In this document: positions 56,146 through 64,000 of the stretch, one piece after another | Position numbering within the stretch: position 1 is the stretch's first letter | How the letters are laid out: every line of letters begins with the position of its first letter | NCBI GenBank assembly: GCA_037349315.1 | Contig: JBAIAC010000008.1 | Coordinates: forward strand, 128,090,001 to 128,154,000 | Direction: 5' to 3' | From: Chelydra serpentina | Taxonomy: Eukaryota; Chordata; Testudines; Chelydridae | Length of the DNA: 64,000 bases | Translations under genes and position numbers: made by a program | The notes under the pieces: model-generated | What the model was told of the DNA's origin: nothing | The model's database searches: none | Seen by the model: only the letters and a program-made list of their open reading frames with translations

Positions 56146-57066
56146 ATGCAGGCAGAAGTCCAGCAACGGAGTGGGAGCTACCCAGTTTATTGCACCCAAT
56201 GCGGCATGTATGACTACCTGCCCTATGGGCTGGTGGCGAATGTATGCATTCGGTGCAGGAAGCTCCTGGCCCTCAGAGACCGTGTACAGACTTTGGAGAC
56301 CAGGGTGGCTGAACTGGAAGAGCTGAGGGAGACAGAGAGGTACATAGATGAGACTTTCCGGGACACAGAAGAACGGTCCCACCCCTGGTCTGACAGCCTC
56401 TGTGCTGTTGAGGAGGATGAAAGCCTCAGGGAAGGAGAGCATCTAACTGGAGCAAAGGGAAACGATCCCATAGTTGGGACCCTCCTGCCAGATGATGTTG
56501 TGGTATCCTCTCGCACTGAGGACACCTCTCCGGGGGAGGGAACTCCAGTTATTAGGAAGAGACAGGTATTAGTAATGGGCGATTTGATCATTAGAAACAT
56601 AGATGGCTGGGTTTGCGATGATTGGGAGAACCGCATGGTGACTTGCCTGCCTGGTACGTAGGTTGCGGATCTCTCGAGACATCTAGATGGGCTTATGTGT
56701 AGTGCTGGGGAGGAGCCGGTGGTCATGGTACATGTAGGTACCAACGACACAGGGAAGGACAGGAGAGGGGTCCTGGAGGCCAAATTTAGGCTGCTTGGTA
56801 AGAGATTGAAGTCCAGGACCTCCATGGTAGCATTCTCTGAAATGTTTCCAGTTCCATGCACAGGGCCAGTTAGACAGGCAGAACTGCAGGGTCTCTATGC
56901 GTGGATGAGACGATGGTGTAGGAAGAAGGGGTTTAGATTTATTAGGAACTGGGGAAGCTTTTGGGAGGGGGGAGCCTATACAGGAAGGTTGAACTCCACC
57001 TAAACCAAAATGGAACCAGATTGCTGGCGCTTAAAATTGAAAAGGTCGTAGAACAGTTTTTAAACT
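56146..57066 (+). pseudogene. CR1 ORF1 (SGNH-esterase type), one stop and one frameshift
   Basis: From ATG at 56146 the N-terminal part has a zinc-knuckle-like cysteine set (YCTQCGMYDYLPYGLVANVC, then IRCRKL) and a coiled coil (LRDRVQTLETRVAELEELRE). The second part shows the block MGDLIIRNIDG and the MVHVGTNDTGKDRRG motif, typical of the esterase domain of CR1 ORF1. The frame has an in-frame TAG at 56659-56661. It loses frame near 56990, where LHLNQNGTRLLALKIEKVVE continues in another frame to a stop at about 57066. Confidence 0.85.
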
Positions 57067-57229
57067 AAGGGCTGGGGGAAAGACGACAGGTGCGGAGGAG
57101 CACATGGTTTGGACATTCCTTAGGGGACAATCTATAAATGGAGATTCCCTATGTCCTAATAAGGAGAAGAGGATGGAAAATGATAAAATACAGGGAGGAT
57201 CTGATGAGAAACAATCAAATGAAAAAAAG

Positions 57230-60050
57230 TCCCATTCAATTATGTCATGCAATAGGGGACAGCCAAAAAATGACAAGTTCTTAAAATGCTTCTATACCTA
57301 TGCTAGAAGTCTAAATAATAAGATGGGTGAACTAGAGTGCATAGTATTAAATGAGGATATTGATATAATAGGCATCACACAAACCTGGTGGAATGAGGAT
57401 AATCAATGGGACACAGTAATACCAGGGTACAAAATATATCGGAAGGACAAAACAGGTTGTGCTGGTGGGGGAGTGGCACTATATGTGAAAGAAAGCGTAG
57501 AATCAAATGAAGTAAAAAACTTAAATGAACTAAATTGTACTATAGAATCTCTATGGATAGTAATTCCATGCTTGAAAAATAAGAATATAGCAGAAGAACT
57601 ATATTACAGACCACCTAACCAGGATGGTGTTCGTGACTCTGAAATGCTCAGGGAGATTAGAGAGGCTATTAAAATAAAAAACTCAATAATAATAATGCGG
57701 GATTTCAACTATCCCCATATTGACTGGGTACATATCACCTCAGGAAGGGATGCTGTGATAAAGTTTCTTGACACCTTAAATGACTGCTTCTTGGAGCAGC
57801 TGGTCCTGGAACCCACAAGAGGCTAGGCAATTCTTGATTTAGTCCTAAGTGGCGCACAGGATCAGGTCCAAGAGGTGAATACAGCTGGACCGCTTGGTAA
57901 TAGTGACCATAATATAATTAAATTTAACATCCCTGTGGCGGGGAAAACTCCACAGCAGCCCAACACTGTAGCATTTAATTTCAGAAAGGGGAACTACACA
58001 AAAATGAGGAAGTTAGTTAAACAGAAATTAAAAGGTACAGTACTAAAAGTAAAATCCCTGCAAGGTGCGTGGAAACTTTTTAAAGACACCATAATAGAGA
58101 TTCAACGAAAATGTATACCCTAATTTAAAAAACATAGTAAGAGAACAAAAAAAGAGCCAAAGTGGTTAAACAACAAAGTAAAAGAAGCAGTGAGAGGCAA
58201 AAAGGCATCCTTTAAAAAGTGGAAGATAAATCCTAATGAGGAAAATAGAAAAGAGCATAAATTCTAGCAAATGAAGTGTAAAAAAATAATTAGAAAGACC
58301 AAAAAAGAATTTGAAGAACAGCTAGCCAAAGACTCCAAAAGTAATAGCAAAAAAAAAATTGAAATACATCAGAAGCAGAAAGCCTGCTAAACAATCAGTG
58401 GGGCCACTGGACGATCAAGATGATAAAGGAGCACTCAAAGATAAAGGCCATGGCGGAGAAACTAAATGAATTTTTGCATCTGTCTTTAGGACGTGAGGGA
58501 GATTCCCAAACCTGAGCCATTCTTTTTCGGTGACAGATCTGAGGAACTGTCCCAAATTGAGGTGTCATTAGAGGAGGTTTTGGAACAAATTGATAAACTA
58601 AACAGCAATAAGTCTCCAGGACCTGACGGTATTCACCCAAGAGTTCTGAAGGAACTCAAATGTGAAATTGTAGGACTACTGTCATCTGTAACCTATCATT
58701 TAAATCAGCCTCTGTACCAAATGACTGGAGGATAGCTAATGTGACGCCAATTTTTAAAAAGGGCTCCAGAGGTGACCCTGGCAACTACAGGCCAGTAAGC
58801 CTCACTTCAGTAGCGGGCAAAATGGTTGAAACTATCATAAAGAACAAAATTGTCAGACACATAGATGAACATAATTTGTATAGTTTTTGTAAAGGGAAAT
58901 CATGCTTCACCAACCTACTAGAATTCTTTGAGGGGGTCAACAAACATGCGGACAAAGGAGATCCAGTGGCTATAGTGTATTTAGATTTTCAGAAAGCCTT
59001 TGACAAGGTCCCTCACCAAAGGCTCTTAAGCAAAATAAGCAGTCATGGGATAATAGGGAAGGTTCTCTCATGGATTGGTAACTGGTTAAAAGATAGGAAA
59101 CAAAGGGTAGGAATAAATGGTCAGTTTTCAGAACGGAGAGAGGTAAATAGTGGTATCCTCCAGGGATCTATACTGGGCACAGTCCTATTTAACATATTCA
59201 TAAATGATCTGGAAAAAGGGATAAACAGTGACGTGGCAAAATGTGCAGATGATACAAAACTACTCAAGATAGTTAAGTCCCAGGCAGACTATGAAGAGCT
59301 ACAAAAGGATCTCACAAAACTGGGTGACTGGGCAACAAAATGGAAGATGAAATTTAATGTTGATAAATGCAAAGTAATGCACATTGGAAAACATAATCCT
59401 AACTATACATATACAATGATGGGGTCTAAATTAGCTGTTACCACTCAAGAAAGAGATCTTGAAGTCATTCATAGTACTCTGAAATCATCCAGTCAATGTG
59501 CAGCGGCAGTCAAAAAAGCAAACAGAACGTTGGGAATCATCAAGAAAGGGATAGGTAAGACAGAAAATATCATATTGCCTTTATTTAAATCCATGTTACG
59601 CCCACACCTTGAATACTGTGTGCAGATGTGGTTGCCCCCATCTGAAAAAAGATGTATTGGAATTGGGAAAGGTTCAGAAAAGGGCAACAAAAATTATTAG
59701 GGGTATAGAACGGCTTCCATATGAGGAGAGATTAATAAGACTCAGACTTTTCAGCTTGGAAGAGGCGACTAAGGGGGGATATGATAGAGGTCTATAAAAT
59801 CATGAGTGGTATAGAGAAAGTTAATAAGGAAGTGTTATTTACTCCTTCTCATAATACAAGAACAAGGGGGCACCAAATGAAATTAATAGGTAGCAGATTT
59901 AAAACAAACACAAGAAAGTATTTTTTCACGCAACGCACTATCAACCTCTGGAACTCCTTGCCAGAGGGTGTTGTGAAGGCCAAGACTATAACGGGGTTCA
60001 AAAGGGAGCTAGATAGATTCATGGAAGATAGACCTATCAATGGCTATTAG
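57230..60050 (+). pseudogene. CR1 ORF2 (endonuclease plus reverse transcriptase), broken
   Basis: The endonuclease part has YTYARSLNNKMGELECIV, DIIGITQTWWNED, GGVALYVKESV, YYRPPNQDG, IIIMRDFNYPHIDW (glycine before DFN replaced by arginine) and NSDHNIIKFN. Stops occur at 57824 and in the A-rich linker 58120-58490. The reverse transcriptase part has SNKSPGPDGIHPRVLKELK, NYRPVSLTSVAGKMVETI, YLDFQKAFDKVPHQRLLSK, LQGSILGTVLFNIFINDLEK and VAKCADDTKLLK; the family usually has FADD here, so the catalytic aspartates remain but the preceding residue is cysteine. The C-terminal part ([20 protein letters not shown], then [20 protein letters not shown]) is in shifted frames. The sequence is therefore recognisable throughout but disabled. 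Confidence 0.9.
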
Positions 60051-60249
60051 CCACAATGGACAAGAATGGCATCCCTAGCCTCTTTTTGCCAGAAGCTGGG
60101 AATGGGTGACAGGACATGGATCACTTGATGATAACCTGTCTGTTCATTCCCTTTGGGGCACCTGCCATTGGCCACTGTCAGAGAACAGGATACTGGGCTT
60201 GATGGACCTTTGGTCTGACCCAGTATGGCCATTCTTATGTTCTTATATT

Positions 60250-61000
60250 TCATCAATTTGAAACTTTGATTTTTTTGGTTTATGGAAAGAAGCATGTCTC
60301 TCTCCATCCTTACTCCCTTCTATTACACCTCTAGAAACCTTATGATGTTTTTGGGAGGAGTTGTTCTGTTACTCTGCCCTTCCCCAGCCTCCTTTTAAGT
60401 CTTCCTTCTCTCTCAAAATAGCTTCATTGCCTGTTCTTGCTGCTACCTGTAATTTTCTGAGGCAGCAGAAGATCGACATAGATTTTGACGATGTTACTGC
60501 TGCCCAATGTGTTACGAATTACAACAGTGAAACCGGGTTTATTAATTTCACTCTGCTGCCTACCAGAATTATTGTAACTGTCTGCAAAGTCAGGAAGATG
60601 GTTCTATATTGGGTCACATTCAGAGAGCTATGTTTGCAACGTTCAGAGTTAGTAACATGGCCTAAAAGTGTTGCTGCTCCAATTGAAGTCACTAGTAGAA
60701 TTAGTTCCTTTGGGGACTGAGACTTTTAAGAAAGTTTATACGCTGTAGAACTTGACGGCGTAGGTCTTTTAACTGACCAGGGAGTCACTAATTCAATTTT
60801 AAAAGCCCCGTTTGACTAAATTTTACAACACCCGAAGAGGCAAGGAAGTATCATCTGTTTCCAGAAAAGGCATATTTTTTAAAATGTAAAGCGTTAAATG
60901 CACAAAAGAGCTGCCCAAGAGAGGTTTCAATTGCCAATCCTGAGACACACAGGGCCAGATTATCTGAGGTGCTGAGCATTTTCAGGTCCCTTTAAAATAA
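60250..61000. other. No gene recognised
   Basis: Sequence beyond the CR1 end. A 119-codon frame (60361-60720) has no family resemblance. Confidence 0.3.
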
Positions 61001-61004
61001 ACCT

Positions 61005-61110
61005 AATCTCCTTGGGCCAAGGTCACACAGAAAATCTGTGGCAGAGCCAGGAATAGAACTAGAACCCTAATTCCCAAGCCTATGCTCTGACCACCCATGC
61101 TGCACCTCAT
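61005..61110 (-). mobile_element. MIR-type SINE fragment, antisense
   Basis: GGGCCAAGGTCACACAGAAA, ATCTGTGGCAGAGCCAGGAA, then TAGAACTAGAACCCTAATTC matches the reversed MIR core. Confidence 0.65.
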
Positions 61111-61528
61111 CAAAACGGCATGTATGCTACATTTAATTAAATGACATGGTTGCATTCTCTACATACCAGACTACCTCCGGAACAATGCTTATGGTGATGG
61201 AATTACATTTTAATCATTAATTTCTCATGCCATTTATCATTTTATATGTTCCACGTGACTTTAGCATATGACGACCACACAAATATTTAAAAATAAGAGG
61301 GAAAAGCTATTCCCAACTGTGGAATAACCAACTTGACTGCTGCATGTAGAACTTATTGAAAGAAAGCTATATCAAAGAGATGAGTACTGAACACAGTAAA
61401 ATCTGTGGATATTTTTAATCTCTTACAGGAATAAATCCAATAGTTTAATCCAGTGCCTGTGTAAATTCAGTCCTGCAATCATGCCCCTATTCTCCCCATT
61501 TCCTACCCCAATGGTTAACAGTTTTATA

Positions 61529-61600
61529 GGCCAGGTCTACACTGCAAACTCTATGTCAGTTTAGGAATGTGAAAAAAATCCATCCCTAATTGACATATGT
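61529..61600 (+). mobile_element. Harbinger-type MITE, one terminal fragment
   Basis: It begins GGCCAGGTCTACACTGCAAA. This is the Harbinger left terminus and also the exact complement of the right end at 63029-63050. It decays into unnamed sequence after about 60-70 bp. Confidence 0.6.
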
Positions 61601-61604
61601 TACA

Positions 61605-61680
61605 GAAACAAGGTGGGAAAGGTAATATCTTTTATTAGACCAACTTCTGTTGGTGAAAGAGACAAGCATGAAAAAAATCA
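61605..61680. repeat. Dispersed repeat, also at 63945-64000
   Basis: AACAAGGTGGGAAAGGTAAT, then ATCTTTTATTAGACCAACTT and CTGTTGGTGAAAGAGACAAG recur as GGTGACAGCTTTTATTGGAC and CAACTTCTGCCGG near the window's right edge. Same orientation. Confidence 0.7.
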
Positions 61681-61744
61681 CCCATGTAGACAGAGTTCAT
61701 ACCAGCAACTTTTACCAGTATATAGTATGTTGTTCAGGGAGATG

Positions 61745-62110
61745 AATGGGCAGCGGATACTGTAGGCGGGGTAGGCTGTGCCTCCCCAAACTGCCTAGCG
61801 TGGCCCCACTCACACTCCACCCTCCTGCGGTTCCCAGCACTCTAGCCTGGCTAGCCCAGGCTGGCTGACCTGCCTCCCGCATGGACTCAGGGCAGCTGGT
61901 GCTGGGGCTATGCCACCCAGCGAAGCAGAGCTGGCGATGCCAACGCCCAGTGCACTGGGGCTGGAGCCTCGCCACCCAATGCTGGGGCCCGCAGTGGGGG
62001 TGCTCTGGGCTCCTGTGGGAGAGAGGGGGGCAGAAGAGGAAGGGCAGGGCCTTGGGAACAAGGGGAGGGGCCGGAAGCTAGCCTCCCCCAATGGCCAGGT
62101 CACTGGCCGC
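61745..62110. mobile_element. Possible hAT-type element with duplicated GAGATGAAT flanks
   Basis: GGGAGATGAAT occurs at both edges (61738-61748 and about 62116-62126). The ends GGGCAGCGG and CCGCCCAT-type are weakly inverted. The exact boundary between flank and element is ambiguous. The GC-rich interior contains frames without domain content. Confidence 0.45.
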
Positions 62111-62126
62111 CCATGGGGAGATGAAT

Positions 62127-63050
62127 TAACTATAGACTTGTCTACATGGACAGCACTGTAGTGGCACCACTGTAGCGCTTTAGCGAAGACTCTACCACAC
62201 CGCTTCTCTCGTCTATGTAGTTAATCCACCTCCGCAAGGGGTGGTATCTATGTTGACGGGACATAGCACTACATATACTATAGGGGTTAGGGTTTGGCAA
62301 CACTTGCGAGTTAGAGCGCATTAAAGCAGCCCCAGGCACCCTAACTCCCGACCCGTCCACACTGGCAAGGCACTTAGACCGCCTGGACTCTGCAGCTGGA
62401 GCGCTCCTGGTAATCCACAAGAAGCATAAAGCTTTCTGCGCCTCGACTGAAACACCTGGGCGTCACTGTGAGCGAGGTGTTGCATTACTGCGCTCTGACT
62501 GACCTCTGGAAACGTCCCATAATCCCCTTAAGTCAAGTGGCCACTCTTGTCATGCTGTAGGAATGCAAATATGCCCTTTCAAAGCTCCATTTCTGACAGC
62601 CAGCATACTTATCTGCTCTGGGACAAAGCAACCATTACAGAGGAATGCTGCTTGCTTTGAGTGAGAGAGAGGCAGTGGGGAGGGGGGTCTGCTGCTGTCT
62701 GAACTTACAAGACAGCATGCTGATACACTCTCAGCACCCCAAAAACCCACTCTCTCTCCCCCACATACACACAACACACTCCGTCACACTCCTGCATTTG
62801 AAAAGCACGTTGCAGCCTCTTGCATGCTGGGATAGCTACCACAATGAACTGCTCTTTGTGGCATTGCAAGAGCTGCAAATGTGGCCACGCCAGTGAGAGT
62901 GTAAACACACAGCAGCAGTTTCTCTGCTGCGGTCTCCGAAGGCTGGTTTAACTCCCAGTGCTCTACAACTGCAAGTGTAGCCATGCCCTTAGGTTCACAC
63001 CCCTGAGCAACATAGTTATACCAATGTAAGTTTGCAGTGTAGACCTGGCC
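62127..63050 (-). mobile_element. Harbinger-type MITE split by a nested MITE
   Basis: The right end, reverse-complemented, is GGCCAGGTCTACACTGCAAA, the terminus of the autonomous element at 21057. The left end contains AGACTTGTCTACATGGAC. Between them are GTAGTTAATCCACCTCCGCA and GTGGTATCTATGTTGACGGG, modules also seen in the degenerate copy at 63200-63450. The middle is interrupted by the 699-bp insertion at 62290-62988. Confidence 0.7.
62290..62988. mobile_element. Nested Harbinger-type MITE with TTA duplication
   Basis: The ends are GGGTTTGGCAACACTTGCGA and, reverse-complemented, GGGCATGGCTACACTTGCAG. TTA lies on both sides (62287-62289 and 62989-62991). The body contains GTTAGAGCGCATTAAAGCAG and CCACTCTTGTCATGCTG. 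It is the same family as the fragment at 13940-14450. Non-coding, hence a MITE or an internally deleted derivative. Confidence 0.82.
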
Positions 63051-63059
63051 TATATTGGT

Positions 63060-63450
63060 AAAAGTATTCCTTTTGTCAGCATGAGTTCTCTCTCTACTAG
63101 AGAGCTTTGCCACTATAGCTACTGCAGCATAGACTTTGCAACACAACTTCTGTGTAGGTTAAGGTTAAGGAGAAGCACCGTCTCATAGTTGCTCTATAGC
63201 TAAAATTTAGGTCTACCTGGCTACATTGCCCTGGAAAACATCATGCCCTGTGTGATGTAGTTAGGTTGACCTAATCCCCACTGTAGATGCAGCTAGACTG
63301 ATAGAAGAATTCTTCCACTGACATAGCTACCACCTCTTGGAGAGGTAGATTCACTATAGCAACAAAAGAAACCCTTCTGTAGTAAGTGTCTATCTACACT
63401 GTTGACGCTGTACTTCTGTAGCAATCGTGGCACTAGACATACCCTGAAGT
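63060..63450. mobile_element. Degenerate Harbinger-type MITE
   Basis: Contains ACATAGCTACCACCTCTTGG, AGAGGTAGATTCACTATAGC and, at its right, CACTAGACATACCCT. The last is the complement of the right Harbinger terminus (AGGGTATGTCTA). It resembles the second half of the MITE at 62127-63050. Ends are blurred. Confidence 0.55.
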
Positions 63451-63944
63451 AGCTAGGGCCAATCCAATACTTTTAATATCAAGACAGATCTTACATTGAA
63501 CTCTATTAACCAGGAAGCTGGAGCAAAACACTGAAATCATGATAATCACTATAACGATTTGTTAATTTAAAGAGTTCTGAAAGCTGTAATCCTATGAGCT
63601 TTTCCTAGCACTCTGCAGAATTATTTTGAGGACCAAATGCAGGGAGGCGAGATAGACCCATGGACAGATCACGCTCTTATGAAGTGGGATGCAGAAGAGA
63701 GATGTCGGGGATGCTTAGCTTGGTGGAGTAGAGAGAGTGCAGTGGTGGTGCTAGGCATAAGCAGGCTATGTAACAGCTTGGGGCTCCAAGAAACTTTTTA
63801 GTATTATCGCCAATACATCATTCATCTTATTTAATGTGGACTTTTCAAGAAGTGTATTAGTATGGGCAAGCACTACCTCTGTGTATGTATCACCGGGTAT
63901 GCAGTGTAGTTAGTTATAGGCTTGTCGGTCCCAGGATATTGGAG

Positions 63945-64000
63945 ACAAGGTGAGTGAGGTGACAGCTTTTATTGGACCAACTTCTGCCGGCGAGAAGCTT
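63945..64000. repeat. Dispersed repeat, second copy, cut by window edge
   Basis: ACAAGGTGAGTGAGGTGACA, then GCTTTTATTGGACCAACTTC, matches 61605-61680. It runs into the end of the window. Confidence 0.7.

Larger units (their letters stand above)
55840..60246 (+). mobile_element. CR1 LINE, nearly full length, decayed
   Basis: About 4.4 kb with a 5' leader (GGGCTTTAAAAAGCCCACTC and neighbouring text), an ORF1 region (56146-57066), an ORF2 region (about 57230-60050) and a CR1-type 3' end closing GGTCTGACCCAGTATGGCCA and TTCTTATGTTCTTAT. The left boundary is approximate. All reading frames carry lesions, so it is not autonomous. It lies upstream of NDUFA9 exon 2, that is, either in intron 1 or 5' of the gene. 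Confidence 0.9.

Noticed and set aside
57104..57826. 240-codon frame as a host nuclease
   Set aside because: The motifs are those of the CR1 endonuclease, and it is followed in order by CR1 reverse transcriptase and 3' tail.

Overview
This is a window of nuclear DNA from a vertebrate, almost certainly an amniote and most plausibly a turtle. The supporting signs are a split mitochondrial complex I gene with GT-AG introns, CR1 LINEs in several states of decay, MIR-type SINEs, a Penelope-like element, PIF/Harbinger transposons of the two-gene (Myb-like plus nuclease) type, hAT and mariner-like miniature elements, and a Tx1-like LINE. The turtle assignment is an inference from this repeat mixture; no species marker is present. 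There is no prokaryotic gene, CRISPR array, rRNA or convincing tRNA gene.

The only host gene is NDUFA9 (complex I 39 kDa subunit) on the minus strand, 36068-52853. Ten coding exons were delimited. Their splice phases fit exactly and give 358 codons plus a stop. The short first exon, holding the start codon and most of the targeting presequence, was not found. It lies in the last 11 kb of the window, beyond it, or in sequence too variable to recognise.

Layout: 1-8100 is intergenic DNA with a CR1 tail, a mariner-like element, a MIR, a tRNA-like repeat, a hAT element with an exact 8-bp target duplication, and nested GC-rich hAT sequence. 8103-12702 is an old PIF/Harbinger element carrying broken copies of both its genes and several later insertions. 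12900-15475 holds a mariner-like MITE, a second copy of the tRNA-like repeat, a Harbinger terminal fragment and the GIY-YIG end of a Penelope-like element with a hammerhead-like motif. 16261-17441 is a processed pseudogene of CCDC174. 17690-18900 is an antisense CR1. 20125-20920 is a possible solo LTR.

The most striking object is 21057-26571, a complete PIF/Harbinger transposon flanked by TTA. It has an intact two-exon Myb/SANT gene (353 codons), a convergent intact transposase gene (427 codons), and a nine-copy, 77-bp G-rich minisatellite in the Myb gene's intron.

From 26700 to 35600 come MIR and CR1 fragments, a 564-bp solo LTR with 5-bp target duplications, and a rearranged Tx1-like LINE. 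The NDUFA9 introns hold hAT, Penelope and other DNA-element insertions. A nearly full-length but decayed CR1 fills about 55840-60246, and a cluster of nested Harbinger-type MITEs fills 61529-63450. The two Harbinger genes probably act together: in this superfamily the Myb-like protein helps bring the nuclease to the transposon ends. Several MITEs in the window share the element's terminal sequence and could have been mobilised by it.
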